Shown piece by piece: positions 8,478 through 18,340 of a DNA stretch of 64,000 bases; position 1 is the stretch's first letter, and each line of letters begins with the position of its first letter. The notes under the pieces are model-generated. The model worked only from the letters and a program-made list of their open reading frames with translations. It was not told the origin of the DNA and made no database searches. Source of the DNA: Bergeyella sp. (GTDB taxonomy: Bacteria; Bacteroidota; Bacteroidia; Flavobacteriales; Weeksellaceae); assembly GCA_030263285.1 (NCBI GenBank), contig SZYB01000003.1, positions 62,001 through 126,000 on the forward strand, written 5' to 3'. A program made the position numbers and the translations under genes.

Positions 8478-10283
8478 ATGGATTCATCACTGGAGCTACA
8501 GCTAAAAAGTCTACCATCCGATCCGGGGGTATACAGATATTACGATAAGGATGATCGGCTGCTCTATGTAGGAAAGGCAAAAAATCTGAGGAAAAGGGTT
8601 CTTGCTTATTTTAATAAAAATCTTACGAATGGCAAAACGAAAACACTCGTTTCTAAAATCAGGCGACTGGAGACTACTGTTGTCAACAGCGAATATGACG
8701 CGTTGCTTCTTGAGAGCAATCTCATAAAGGAATATCAGCCATTTTACAATATATTGCTTAAAGATGACAAGAGTTTCCCTTACATCTGCATAAAAAAAGA
8801 AAATTTTCCCAGGATATTTCTTACCAGAAAAGTAACAAGAGATGGCTCCGAATATTTTGGACCTTATACAAAAATACAGCCTGCAAGGGTACTTTTGGAA
8901 ACCATAAAAAATATTTATAAAATAAGAACCTGTAACTTGGGTCTACCGGGAAGGGTAGGGGGGGGGAAGTACAGAGTATGCTTAGAATATCATATCAAAA
9001 ATTGTGAAGGACCTTGTGAAGGACCGGAATCCAAGGAAGATTATGACAAAAAAATAGGAATAATAAGGGGAATTCTCAAAGGGGATTTCAAGCTCGCCAA
9101 AGGGTATCTTACAGAAGAAATGATGGCTCATGCCAAAAATCTGGAATACGAGAAGGCACAAATCACCAAAGAAAAGATAGAGAGTATAGAAGAGTACCAA
9201 TCTACCTATACGGTAGCCAATCCCGGTATAGATGAGGTGGATGTATTTGGCATGGTGAGTGACGATACTGCAGCGTACATAAATTTTTTTAAGATTAGGA
9301 AAGGAAATATCATACAGAGTTTTACTACGGAGGTAAAAAAAATACTGGAGGAATCGGACGAGGAGATTTTAGAAAGGGCTCTCATAGAGATTCGGGAAAA
9401 GTTTGGTTCTCGTTCCAAGACCGTTTTTCTTCCTTTTTATTTGGGGGTAGAAATTCCGGAATTAAAAATATTTGTCCCTAAAATAGGGGACAAAAGGAGG
9501 ATAGTAGAACTCTCCGAAAAAAACGCAAAAGAGTATAGAATAGAAAAACTCAGGCAAATACAGATACAGGATCCGGATAGGCATATTCACAGGGTGATGT
9601 CTGAGATGAGAAATCTTTTGAGAATGCCTGTAGAGCCCAGATATATCGAGGGTTTTGATAATTCAAACCTACAGGGAGCTCATCCCGTTTCTGCATGTGT
9701 GGTTTTCAGAGACGGAAAACCTAGCAAGCCGGATTACCGGATTTTTTATCCCAAAACTGTGGAGGGATCTAATGATTTTGCTACGATGGAGGAAGTGATT
9801 TTTAGAAGGTACAAGAGACTGCTGGAAGAAAAAAAACCTTTGCCTCAGCTTATTCTTATTGATGGAGGGAAAGGGCAATTGTCTTCTGCTGTTAAGAGCC
9901 TGAAAGAATTGGGTATTTACGGGAAAATTACGGTGATTGGTATTGCCAAGCGGCTGGAAGAGATATTTTTTCCGGAAGATACAGTCCCTCTCTACTTGGA
10001 TAAAAGATCCGAAACTTTAAAAATTCTCCAGCAGGTGAGGGATGAGGCGCACAGGTTTGGGGTAAAACACCACAGGGGGAGAAGAAAGAGGTCCACAATA
10101 GCTTCAGAACTCGATAGTATAGAGGGGATAGGCCCAAAAACCGTAGCACAGCTTCTTCTAAGGCTAAAATCGGTAAAAAGGATAAAAGAAGCCCAGGAAG
10201 AGCATCTGGAAGAGATTGTAGGAAAATCCAAGGCAAAACAAATATGGGCCTATTTTCACGAAAGAGATGGGAAAGTGAATTGA
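8478..10283 (+). CDS. uvrC: UvrABC excinuclease subunit C
   Basis: 601 residues. UvrC makes both incisions around a DNA lesion in nucleotide excision repair, with UvrA and UvrB. The N-terminal GIY-YIG nuclease domain is clear (PGVYRYYDKDDRLLYVGKAKNLRKRV, residues 14-39), followed by the conserved SEYDALLLESNLIKEYQP. A UVR/UvrB-interaction segment is near 200-240, the RNase H-like C-terminal nuclease has the motifs IEGFDNSNLQGAHPV and LILIDGGKGQLSSA, and the end has the helix-hairpin-helix DNA-binding motif DSIEGIGPKTVAQLLLRL. The start at 8478 (MDSSLELQLKSL) follows directly from the promoter box. uvrA and uvrB are not in the window. Confidence 0.97.
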   Translation: MDSSLELQLKSLPSDPGVYRYYDKDDRLLYVGKAKNLRKRVLAYFNKNLTNGKTKTLVSKIRRLETTVVNSEYDALLLESNLIKEYQPFYNILLKDDKSFPYICIKKENFPRIFLTRKVTRDGSEYFGPYTKIQPARVLLETIKNIYKIRTCNLGLPGRVGGGKYRVCLEYHIKNCEGPCEGPESKEDYDKKIGIIRGILKGDFKLAKGYLTEEMMAHAKNLEYEKAQITKEKIESIEEYQSTYTVANPGIDEVDVFGMVSDDTAAYINFFKIRKGNIIQSFTTEVKKILEESDEEILERALIEIREKFGSRSKTVFLPFYLGVEIPELKIFVPKIGDKRRIVELSEKNAKEYRIEKLRQIQIQDPDRHIHRVMSEMRNLLRMPVEPRYIEGFDNSNLQGAHPVSACVVFRDGKPSKPDYRIFYPKTVEGSNDFATMEEVIFRRYKRLLEEKKPLPQLILIDGGKGQLSSAVKSLKELGIYGKITVIGIAKRLEEIFFPEDTVPLYLDKRSETLKILQQVRDEAHRFGVKHHRGRRKRSTIASELDSIEGIGPKTVAQLLLRLKSVKRIKEAQEEHLEEIVGKSKAKQIWAYFHERDGKVN

Positions 10284-10314
10284 TTCTCAAAGTCTGTCTT
10301 GCCTTATCTTGTTT

Positions 10315-11205
10315 TCATACCTTAGGTATTATTTTTTTAGATTTTTTTCTTGTTTTTATGTAGGTATTGGTAAGAATAGAAAGTACCATGACCAGAGAGG
10401 AAATATAAAAAACAGGGGTCATATGTTCTGAGGCACCGAAAATAAAATGAGCAAGTATGATTCCGTAAACGGGTTCTAGATTTATGGTAAGGGTGAGGGT
10501 GAAGGGCGAGATGTATTTCATAAGTCTCACGGACTCCAACATAGGATAGGCGGTAAGCAGGCTTGCAAGTAAAGCGATTAGGGAAAAGTCGGTTCCCTTT
10601 ACTTCTTTTAGTACGCTGACCTTTCCCGTTATAATAAGGGTCAGGGAGAGAAAAATGGTTCCTCCCAACATTTCGTAAAAAATAATATTGGTGGAAGAGG
10701 TTTTGCCAAACATTTTGCCGTTGAGTACGGAAAACAGACTTCCTAAGAAAGCACAGATGATACCGGCAATAATACCCTTTTTGTATTGGAATTCGGCGCC
10801 GAATATAAAGGAAATGCACAACGCCACTATTACGCCTATAATCACTTCGGTGAAATCCACTCTTTTTCGAAAAATGATAGGTTCTAAAAAGGCGCTGAAA
10901 AGCGTAGCGAGAGAAAGACAGGAGAGTGCAATAGAAACGTTGGCGGTCTTGATAGAATAAAAAAAAGAGCACCAATGGACGGCGATGATTAAACCAATTC
11001 CCGAGAGCTGAAAAAGAAGAGTTTTCGGTATTTTTAGATTTTCTCCGGCAAAGAAAAATTGAAATAAGAATAAAATAATACTGGCAAAAAACATTCTGTA
11101 GAAAACCAGCGAATAAGCATCTGATGATATAAGTTTACCAATAATGGCGGTAAAGCCCCATAAAAAAACGATGAAATGAAGTCTGAAAATGGAGGATCGA
11201 ATCAT
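10315..11205 (-). CDS. EamA-family (DMT superfamily) transporter
   Basis: 296-residue inner-membrane protein with about ten hydrophobic helices arranged as two EamA repeats, as in the drug/metabolite transporter superfamily. The first repeat starts FRLHFIVFLWGFTAIIGKLI and has the FYRMFFAS segment; the second begins GIIAGIICAFLGSLFSVLNG and has the glutamate-containing NLEPVYGIILAHFIFG typical of the eighth helix. Such carriers export amino acids or other small metabolites; substrate unknown. It converges on uvrC across 31 bp. A -7-like box at 11222-11229 lies 16 nt upstream of its ATG. Confidence 0.88.
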   Translation of the reverse strand: MIRSSIFRLHFIVFLWGFTAIIGKLISSDAYSLVFYRMFFASIILFLFQFFFAGENLKIPKTLLFQLSGIGLIIAVHWCSFFYSIKTANVSIALSCLSLATLFSAFLEPIIFRKRVDFTEVIIGVIVALCISFIFGAEFQYKKGIIAGIICAFLGSLFSVLNGKMFGKTSSTNIIFYEMLGGTIFLSLTLIITGKVSVLKEVKGTDFSLIALLASLLTAYPMLESVRLMKYISPFTLTLTINLEPVYGIILAHFIFGASEHMTPVFYISSLVMVLSILTNTYIKTRKKSKKIIPKV

Positions 11206-11221
11206 GTTTCTCGTCGAACCG

Positions 11222-11229
11222 CAAAGATA
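11222..11229 (-). promoter_or_regulatory. -7 box for the EamA transporter gene
   Basis: Reads TATCTTTG on the minus strand (TAnnTTTG consensus), 16 nt before the start codon. No matching -33 element is visible at normal spacing. Confidence 0.45.
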
Positions 11230-11316
11230 TGCATAGTTAAGCTTTTTTTGTTGAGTGAAATGAGTTAATCAATCCTTAGATTTTGAAATAAGAACGAATT
11301 CTCAGGAAGCAAAAAG

Positions 11317-11829
11317 TCAAGAGAGAAGAGTCAGGACAAGTGCAAAAATTACTCCAAAAATCAATACTAATATTCCACGTTTGAAAGGCTTAGATTTTGG
11401 GTTGAACATCCAAAAACTGGAAATGACAAAGAAAAAGAGTGCCCCCCCAAAAATGATTACCAGGGGAGACCATGGATCTGCAGATTTTGTGGTGTGCAGA
11501 CGGGCTATCTTATTCAGTACAAGTGGCAATTCCATTTTTGTGTATACGGTTTGCCCGGTTTTTGTGTTATAGTATCCTTGTTTAAAGTATAAGATATCCT
11601 TTTTGTTTTTTGTGATTTCGAATCCCTTTATTTTTAGAGATCTTGCCAATTTTTTTTCTGTCAAGTTTTTATCAATGAAAGTATTGTAATGTTTTTCTCT
11701 TTTGAATAGATCAGTGTCTCTATAGAGAAGAATGATACCGCTTAGTGCATAGAGGGTCATAATGCCTGCCATAAAATATCCGAGATAGCGGTGGGATAGT
11801 CTCATGAATGTTCGGGTTGTATTTGCCAT
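11317..11829 (-). CDS. PepSY-associated membrane protein
   Basis: About 170 residues, membrane-bound. A first helix follows MRLSHRYLGYFMAGIMTLYALSGIILLYRDTDLFKR, the pattern of PepSY-associated transmembrane proteins (the LHRYLG...SG.LL motif). A soluble PepSY-like middle follows, with GYYNTKTGQTVYTKME, and then two more helices near the end. Larger relatives are linked to siderophore or iron reduction, but for this short form the role is unknown. I use the ATG at 11829 (MANTTRTFMRLSHR) because a promoter box lies at 11853-11860, inside the longer alternative that starts at 11886. Confidence 0.8.
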   Translation of the reverse strand: MANTTRTFMRLSHRYLGYFMAGIMTLYALSGIILLYRDTDLFKREKHYNTFIDKNLTEKKLARSLKIKGFEITKNKKDILYFKQGYYNTKTGQTVYTKMELPLVLNKIARLHTTKSADPWSPLVIIFGGALFFFVISSFWMFNPKSKPFKRGILVLIFGVIFALVLTLLS

Positions 11830-11852
11830 GTTTTTTTGTTTTTTCCCGGGAA

Positions 11853-11860
11853 CAAAAGTA
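11853..11860 (-). promoter_or_regulatory. -7 box for the PepSY protein gene
   Basis: Reads TACTTTTG on the minus strand, 23 nt upstream of the ATG at 11829. It supports the shorter reading frame. No clear -33 element. Confidence 0.5.
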
Positions 11861-12017
11861 AAGAATATCCGAAAAGAATTTACCATTTATTTAGATTAAA
11901 TAAGAATTATTTTTTATAACTCTCCGGTTGTCTTAGTAGAATGAGAGACTCAAAATCATCTTAATCAAAGATTATTTATATACAAAGGTTTTTTTATTTT
12001 TATAAAAAAAATAATGG

Positions 12018-12917
12018 ATGGCATATATAGATTATTATAAAGTCTTGGGTTTAGCCAAGAATGCGACTGAGGATGACGTAAAAAAGGCGTACAGAAGGCT
12101 GGCGCGGAGGTATCATCCCGACCTGAATCCCAACGATAAGGAAGCGGAGAAAAAATTTAAAGAAATAAATGAGGCAAATGAAGTTTTAGGGAACCCAGAG
12201 AACAGAAAAAAATACGATAAGTATGGGGAACACTGGAGACACGGAGAAGAGTACGAAAAGGCGCAGAGTCGGCAAGAATCCTATTGGGATGCATCTCGTG
12301 GAGGGTTTGCAGGCGGGGAATTCGGGAGTGGGGAGGATTTCTCAGACTTTTTTCAAAGTATGTTTGGAGGCTCTACTGGAGGATTCTCTGCGGGAAGTTC
12401 TTCGGGAAAGTTTAGAGGGCAGGATATCTATGCAGAACTCAATCTAAATTTGCGGGATGCTTATTATAGTCACAAGCAGGTTTTTGAGATCAACGGAAAA
12501 AAGGTAAGAATTACGGTACCGGCAGGGATACAGGATGGACAGCAAATCAGGCTTAAATCTCACGGAGGAGAGGGATATAATGGTGGACCCAACGGGGATT
12601 TGTATATTACTTTTCATATTGCAGAAGATCCGGAATTTCAGCGTGTGGGAGATCATCTGAAAAAAAATGTATCTCTGGATCTTTATACTGCGGTTCTGGG
12701 AGGGGAAATAAAAATAAAAACTTTGGGAGGAGAGATAAAGCTCAAAGTAAAGCCGGAAACACAGAACGGCACTACGGTAAGACTTAAAGGGAAGGGATTT
12801 CCTGCGTACAAAAAAGAGGGTAGCTTTGGAGATTTGTTGGTGACCTATACGATAAAGATCCCGACGGGCCTTACCGAAAAACAAAAAGAACTTTTTCAGC
12901 AACTAAAAAATTTATAA
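12018..12917 (+). CDS. cbpA: DnaJ-type co-chaperone CbpA
   Basis: 299 residues. Co-chaperone that stimulates DnaK ATPase and delivers substrates. The N-terminal J domain ([34 protein letters not shown], residues 4-38) has the essential His-Pro-Asp. A Gly/Phe-rich linker (about 95-135: [25 protein letters not shown]) follows, then two DnaJ C-terminal beta domains ([20 protein letters not shown] onward; [22 protein letters not shown]). There is no CxxCxGxG zinc finger, so it is CbpA rather than DnaJ. It is followed after 3 bp by cbpM, its dedicated modulator, confirming the assignment. Confidence 0.95.
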   Translation: MAYIDYYKVLGLAKNATEDDVKKAYRRLARRYHPDLNPNDKEAEKKFKEINEANEVLGNPENRKKYDKYGEHWRHGEEYEKAQSRQESYWDASRGGFAGGEFGSGEDFSDFFQSMFGGSTGGFSAGSSSGKFRGQDIYAELNLNLRDAYYSHKQVFEINGKKVRITVPAGIQDGQQIRLKSHGGEGYNGGPNGDLYITFHIAEDPEFQRVGDHLKKNVSLDLYTAVLGGEIKIKTLGGEIKLKVKPETQNGTTVRLKGKGFPAYKKEGSFGDLLVTYTIKIPTGLTEKQKELFQQLKNL

Positions 12918-12920
12918 AAA

Positions 12921-13235
12921 ATGCAGGCGATCATATCAAAAGAAGAGCTGATAAAATTGTACGAAGTAGAAGTATCGTTTTTGGACGCGTTAGAGGAGTC
13001 TGGTCTTGTGGAAATATTGGTTTTAGAGAATAAAGAATATCTTCATTACGACCATCTTCCCGCATTCGAGAAACTGGTAAACTGGCATTATGATTTGGAT
13101 ATCAATATCCCGGGTCTGGAGGTTATCTCACATCTTACAAGAAAAATAGAAGAACTGCAAAAAACACAAAGATCGGCGACGCAATCATCAAAAGAAACGA
13201 ATGATTTTTTTTGTGAGGAGGCAGAATATGTTTAA
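12921..13235 (+). CDS. cbpM: chaperone modulator CbpM
   Basis: 104 residues. CbpM binds the J domain of CbpA and restrains its co-chaperone activity. The N-terminal MerR-like helical part is visible (ISKEELIKLYEVEVSFLDALEESGLVEI), then HYDHLPAFEKLVNWHYDLDINIPGLEVISHLTRKIEELQ, ending in a short coiled coil and a polar tail. Its position 3 bp behind cbpA is the normal pairing. Its last codons overlap possible early starts of the next large gene, so the three may share a transcript. Confidence 0.88.
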   Translation: MQAIISKEELIKLYEVEVSFLDALEESGLVEILVLENKEYLHYDHLPAFEKLVNWHYDLDINIPGLEVISHLTRKIEELQKTQRSATQSSKETNDFFCEEAEYV

Positions 13236-13293
13236 AATCAAGGCGGAGAGTGGTTTTTTTGCTAAATTCGCTCCAAGTATTCAAGGGAGTTTT

Positions 13294-16200
13294 ATGCGGT
13301 TACTCGTTTTTAGGTTACTTGTCTTTGTTTGTGTTCATTTTTCGTTATTCTCTTTTTTTGATGCCCAATCGGGTAGTCCCGCTCCTTTTATCGCTACAGA
13401 CAGCGATGGGAATAAGGAGGCAAATATAGACTGTAAGGCGGTAAATGAGGGAAGAAATTGCTTGTCGTTACAGGTGAACAATCTCCCTGAGTTATATCTT
13501 ACTTCTCAGTACAAAATAGAGTCGATAGCTGATTTTACTGGGGATTCGCCTTATTTACCCTATGATCAGGGGACTACAATAGAAAGCAGGGATAATGACG
13601 ATTATTTTACCAAATCGGTACGCCTTCCTTTTAATTTCTGTTTTTTTAACCAGTCATTTACTTCTATCATAATCAGCCCGAACGGAGTAGTTTCTTTTGA
13701 GGCTTCCCTGGCAGAAAAATTTAATGAGGCAAAGGTAAATCTACAGAATCCCAATCCTAAATTACCAAAGAATTCAATTTTTGGTATTTATCATGACCTG
13801 ATTTTCAATAAGAATAAAGCAGGCAGAATCAAATACCAGGTGGTAGGCAGTGTGCCCAATAGAAAAATGGTGATTAATTTTTATAAGGGAATTTTTGTTG
13901 GTTGTCCTGCAGATACCTCCACTTCACAAATTGTTCTGCACGAAGGGACCAACATTATAGAGATTTTTGTAAAAAATAAGGCAGCGATTTGTAGCACGGC
14001 GAAACATCCCAATAGTCTTCTGGGGATAATGAATGGTAACGGCAGAATAGGGTATACGCCCATGGGGAGGAATACAGGGATATGGGATGCTGGTCCGGAA
14101 GCGTGGAGGTTTTCTCCCACAGGATCTACAGCGGTACGCCCTATGGTAAAATGGACCAGCGATAAAGGAACTGTTCTTTGGGGAGAAAAAGTAAAGGTAT
14201 GTCCTACAAAAACGACTGCTTATACGGCAGAGGTATCCTATGATATATGTGGAATCTATAATTTGGGGAAGGATGAGGTAAAAATTAATGTCCCTTCTCC
14301 GGATCTAAAACTAAAGAAATATTCACAAGAACTATGCGCCGGAGATACAAAAGTAAATTTGGATGACTATAAAAAATGGCTCACGGAAAGAGATCCCAAT
14401 GAATTAGTTTTTTCTTATTTCTTGAGCAAAAGAGAGGCCAAGGCGGGAAGTAATCCGCAGGTTGCTGATCAAATTATAACGGATAATACCATCTGGTATG
14501 TGAGAGTTGCAGAGTCCAAAAATCCTGAATGCTTCAAGATTATTACCCTGGAGTTTAAGATTGTGTCTTTTAGTCTAAAATCAAGTAGTGTAAAGGTCTG
14601 TGCTCCCGTAAAAGGCTCAGTAATTAAGGGTTTTGCTCTTTCACGGTTCAATAACCGGTTTGTAAATAGTGAGGAGATACGTTATTTTCTTACGCTGGAG
14701 GATGCAAATTCGAATATAAATGAAAAGACCAATGCGGATCTCACGGAAAATATGGAGCTATGGGTAAGGGTGAAATCAAAAAACTGCTATTTGGTAAAAG
14801 GTCCGGTAAAAATAATATTCGACAGATCTCCCGAACTTAAGAACAAGGTGGCGGGACTCTGTGCTCCTATCAATGGGAATGTTATAGAAAAATACAAAAC
14901 GCAAGACTTAAATGATCAGTGGGTTAGTGGTTCGGATAAAATAAGATATTTTCTATCTGAGAAAAGCGCCAGGGAAGGAAAAAACGAAATCACAGAAGTA
15001 GATATCACGGAGGAGACACAGCTGTGGGTAAGAGTGCTCACTCCCACTTGCGAGTTTGTAGATGGTCCCGTGACGGTAAAGTTTACGAGATACGAAGTGG
15101 ATGAGAAAGATATCAAAATATGCCGTCCATTGAATTCTGACATTTCCGGTAATTATGCGGTGAAAAATTTTAATTATCGGATAGAAAAAAATGCAACGAG
15201 CATAAAATACTATCGATCAGAAAAAGACGCCAGGGAAGGAGTAAACGAAGTGGAAACGGTGGATCTGGATGTGGTAGATGGGCTTTGGGTAAGAGTTAAT
15301 AACGGAAAATGCGAATATGTAGATGGTCCCATTAAGATAGATATGGTGGATGTGGTTCCGGATTTGAAAACGAAAGAGCCTGCGGTATGTAAACCTTTGA
15401 AAGGAAATACAATTAAAGATTTTGTCCTTGACATTCTAACCCCTCAATTGGTAAAGAGAAACAAAATTGTTTCCTATTATTTGAAAAAAAATGATGCGGT
15501 AAAGGAAATCAATGAGGTTAAAATAATAGAACTTTCAGAAAACACGGAGTTGTGGGTAAGAGTGAAATCGAAAGAAAAAGAATGCGAATATGTGGAGGGA
15601 CCTATTAAGGTGAAATTTGAGGATCCAAAAAAATCTGTGAATAAAGAGTTTAAAATTTGTGTTCCGGTAAACGGAGTAGAGTACAAAGATTATAGACTAA
15701 GTTTGCTCGACGCCCAATTGGGGATTTTTTATGATAAGGTGAGATATTATGCTTCTCAATCCGATGCTGTAGATGATATAAATGAGCTGAAAATAACCAA
15801 TTTATCAGAAAGTACACTGCTCTGGATACGAGTGAAAGAAAGTACCTATTGTGAATATGTAGATGGTCCCATCAAAATAAGATTTACAAATAATAGTCTT
15901 GTTGGTAAATTTGACGTTATCGTATGTGGACCTCGTTCCGGAGATACGGTGAAGGATTACGTATTACGGAATCTGGATATACAACTTGTTTCCGGACAAA
16001 ATCTTAGCTACTATCTCAGTGAGTCTGATGCTCGGATGGGAAAAGATGAGGTACTAAAGGCAGATCTCACAGAAAAAACAAAGCTGTGGGTAAGGTCGAA
16101 ATCCGGAGGGTGTGATTATGTAGATGGGCCCATATCGGTGAAGTTTACTTACGAAAAACTTTATGAAGATAAATTATTAGAGAAAGAACTCTGTGATAAC

Positions 16201-18312
16201 TACAGAACAGGAAAGGTAGGTGTAAACTTGTCGGGTTATAATGCGGAAATTAAAAAACGGCAAGATAATACAGTAAAAAACATTAGTTATCATGAGTCAT
16301 TGGAGGATGCCCAAGCCAATATCAATCCTCAGAATAGTTTGGAAGTAAGTAATGGGCAGACCTTCGTTGTTCGTCTGGAACCTTATGTAGGATGCGCAGG
16401 ATTTATGAGGATTAGGTTCAACCTAAAAGCTCCCCCCAAAATAAAGGAGAAAGTAGAGGCAAATTATGATAGAGTATGTAACAATAACAACACCGGTGTC
16501 GGGGAGGTAGATCTTACGGTGTATGAAAAGGAAATCTATACGGGGGTAGAGAAGGTAACTTTTGAGTATTTCGCTAGATATTCGGAATCCGGAAATAGTT
16601 TTTCCTATCCTGTTAGGAATCCCAAAAATTATTCTACCCGGGGTAACGAGACGGTATATGTAAGAGTTAGGGGAGCATCAGGTTGTGCGGATAAAAGTGA
16701 GTTAAGTATTAACCTTAGCTTCTATCCGGGTATATTCCTCAACAAGGGTATTTTAGAAAAATGTGACAGGAATTTTAATTTTACCCAAGAGTTTTTCTTG
16801 GATGATGTGATTCCTCAGATGTATGATAAAAAAGAAAATAAAAACCCTTTATCTGGCATAGAGGTCACTTATCATAACACGTATCGTGATGCTATTAATA
16901 ACAAAAATGCGATTAAAGACAAGAAAGTAATAGGCTCAGCGGCCAAGATGGTGCTGTGGGCGAGATTTACTCTGAAAGAAAAAGGATGTTATACCGTACA
17001 GTCTGTGGAATTATATTCTTATTTTCCGCCCAAGGCGATTCTCTCTACTATCCCTCTATGTGACGATTCTTTCCGGTATTATTATACCGTAAATCTGCTG
17101 GATTATACTGATAATATGGTGCCGATAGCTAATCCTAAATACAAGTTTTATTTTTATTATACAGAGGAAGATGCTAAGGAAGATAAAAACAGAATCCTCA
17201 CCCCGGAAAAGTTTATTATAAAAAAGAGTGATAAAATTCCCAGGATTTATGTAAGGATAGAGATCATTGGCAATTGTTATGATGTAAACGCGGTAAACAT
17301 TGAGTATAGAGACAGAATAAAACTCAACAGTTCGGGACCGTTTTTGATAGATGATATTTGTGATGAGGGAAATGATGGGAAAGAGATTATTGATATTACC
17401 AGGTTTGAGAAGATTTTGGTCAGCGAGGGAGTTTTTACATACTATACCAGTTTCACGGACCTTCAGGAAAATAAAAATGCAATAGATACCCCGAAGGCTT
17501 TTCTATATGATGAAAATACAATGGATATGCTCTATGTTAGAGTCTCTAAGACAGGTTTTTGTGATAATTATGCAAAATTTAGGGTGAAGCTCAAAGAGTC
17601 TCCGATGTTTGCATTGCCGGATTATTATTTCTGTCCTTACAATGATGGAAGCGTAGAGATAGCTCCCGATCTATCTGCGGTAAAAATTGCTTCTTACGTA
17701 TGGAGGAGTCCTGCCGGTGAAATCATATCTACCGATTCTTATGTGAAACACATTAACAAGGCAGGCGTCTATAGTGTGGAAGTGGTAGGGGAAAATGGAT
17801 GTCCATTTAAAACTACATTTAATGTTCTGCCTTACGAAGTTCCCGTGATAGAACAGTTGATCCCGAACGGGAACTCATTTACGGTAGTCGCTACGGGGAG
17901 TAAGCCGATTGTCTATTCCGTAGACAAAATAAACTGGCAAAAGTCTGGTGTGTTCCCAAATGTTACGGATGAGATTACGACCTTCTATGTTAAATTTGAC
18001 GGGGCTTCTTGTCTGGGTCTTCCGAGGAGGGGTCTTCTCCCCAAGATTTATAATGTTATCACCCCTAATGGGGATGGAGTTAATGATGTATGGCGTCTCA
18101 AAAATCTGGATGTTTTTATGGGGTATAAATCCAGCGTACAGATCTTTGATCGATACTATAAACTGGTTTTCGAAGAGACTTCTGATACCGAGATAGTATG
18201 GGACGGCACGAGTAACAGAAGACCCGTAAATACAGGGACTTATTGGTATATTATTGGTCTTCCGGATGGAAGAAAATACCAGGGGTGGATTTTGGTAAAA
18301 AACAGAAATTAA
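13294..18312 (+). CDS. giant secreted repeat protein with T9SS type B sorting domain
   Basis: About 1,672 residues. A signal peptide (RLLVFRLLVFVCVHFSLFSF, then Asp-Ala-Gln-Ser) sends it through Sec. The C-terminus is a gliding-motility-associated/type B sorting domain: IYNVITPNGDGVNDVWRLKN, QIFDRYYKLVF, then IVWDGTSNRRPVNTGTYWYI and a final Lys-Arg-rich tail, so it should be exported and displayed by the type IX system. After a ~330-residue N-terminal domain with beta-rich character (SIIISPNGVVSFEA), the middle is a long series of Cys-initiated ~80-90-residue modules, six of them strongly alike. Starts at 13201 and 13228 are also open; 13294 puts the signal peptide at the N-terminus. Likely an adhesin or surface filament. 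Confidence 0.88.
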   Translation: MRLLVFRLLVFVCVHFSLFSFFDAQSGSPAPFIATDSDGNKEANIDCKAVNEGRNCLSLQVNNLPELYLTSQYKIESIADFTGDSPYLPYDQGTTIESRDNDDYFTKSVRLPFNFCFFNQSFTSIIISPNGVVSFEASLAEKFNEAKVNLQNPNPKLPKNSIFGIYHDLIFNKNKAGRIKYQVVGSVPNRKMVINFYKGIFVGCPADTSTSQIVLHEGTNIIEIFVKNKAAICSTAKHPNSLLGIMNGNGRIGYTPMGRNTGIWDAGPEAWRFSPTGSTAVRPMVKWTSDKGTVLWGEKVKVCPTKTTAYTAEVSYDICGIYNLGKDEVKINVPSPDLKLKKYSQELCAGDTKVNLDDYKKWLTERDPNELVFSYFLSKREAKAGSNPQVADQIITDNTIWYVRVAESKNPECFKIITLEFKIVSFSLKSSSVKVCAPVKGSVIKGFALSRFNNRFVNSEEIRYFLTLEDANSNINEKTNADLTENMELWVRVKSKNCYLVKGPVKIIFDRSPELKNKVAGLCAPINGNVIEKYKTQDLNDQWVSGSDKIRYFLSEKSAREGKNEITEVDITEETQLWVRVLTPTCEFVDGPVTVKFTRYEVDEKDIKICRPLNSDISGNYAVKNFNYRIEKNATSIKYYRSEKDAREGVNEVETVDLDVVDGLWVRVNNGKCEYVDGPIKIDMVDVVPDLKTKEPAVCKPLKGNTIKDFVLDILTPQLVKRNKIVSYYLKKNDAVKEINEVKIIELSENTELWVRVKSKEKECEYVEGPIKVKFEDPKKSVNKEFKICVPVNGVEYKDYRLSLLDAQLGIFYDKVRYYASQSDAVDDINELKITNLSESTLLWIRVKESTYCEYVDGPIKIRFTNNSLVGKFDVIVCGPRSGDTVKDYVLRNLDIQLVSGQNLSYYLSESDARMGKDEVLKADLTEKTKLWVRSKSGGCDYVDGPISVKFTYEKLYEDKLLEKELCDNYRTGKVGVNLSGYNAEIKKRQDNTVKNISYHESLEDAQANINPQNSLEVSNGQTFVVRLEPYVGCAGFMRIRFNLKAPPKIKEKVEANYDRVCNNNNTGVGEVDLTVYEKEIYTGVEKVTFEYFARYSESGNSFSYPVRNPKNYSTRGNETVYVRVRGASGCADKSELSINLSFYPGIFLNKGILEKCDRNFNFTQEFFLDDVIPQMYDKKENKNPLSGIEVTYHNTYRDAINNKNAIKDKKVIGSAAKMVLWARFTLKEKGCYTVQSVELYSYFPPKAILSTIPLCDDSFRYYYTVNLLDYTDNMVPIANPKYKFYFYYTEEDAKEDKNRILTPEKFIIKKSDKIPRIYVRIEIIGNCYDVNAVNIEYRDRIKLNSSGPFLIDDICDEGNDGKEIIDITRFEKILVSEGVFTYYTSFTDLQENKNAIDTPKAFLYDENTMDMLYVRVSKTGFCDNYAKFRVKLKESPMFALPDYYFCPYNDGSVEIAPDLSAVKIASYVWRSPAGEIISTDSYVKHINKAGVYSVEVVGENGCPFKTTFNVLPYEVPVIEQLIPNGNSFTVVATGSKPIVYSVDKINWQKSGVFPNVTDEITTFYVKFDGASCLGLPRRGLLPKIYNVITPNGDGVNDVWRLKNLDVFMGYKSSVQIFDRYYKLVFEETSDTEIVWDGTSNRRPVNTGTYWYIIGLPDGRKYQGWILVKNRN
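14593..16185 (+). repeat. six tandem ~88-codon modules inside the T9SS protein gene
   Basis: Module starts are at 14593, 14854, 15115, 15382, 15652 and 15919, spaced 261, 261, 267, 270 and 267 nt; the next, diverged module begins at 16186. Each runs from a Cys-x-Pro motif (CAPVKG, CAPING, CRPLNS, CKPLKG, CVPVNG, CGPRSG), through a [Y/F]-[Y/F]-containing strand and a D-A-[R/V/N] element, to E-LWVRV, a second Cys and a [V/I]-[D/E/K]-GP-[I/V]-[K/T/S] ending. Two Cys per module suggest one disulfide each in an Ig-like fold. At least five further, more divergent modules follow. Confidence 0.85.
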
Positions 18313-18340
18313 GATATTTTTCGGGTACGTAATAGAAAAG

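Noticed and set aside
13201-13293. Longer N-terminus for the giant T9SS protein
   Set aside because: It would place the signal peptide about 35 residues from the N-terminus; kept only as an alternative (13228 has a plausible GAGGAG upstream).
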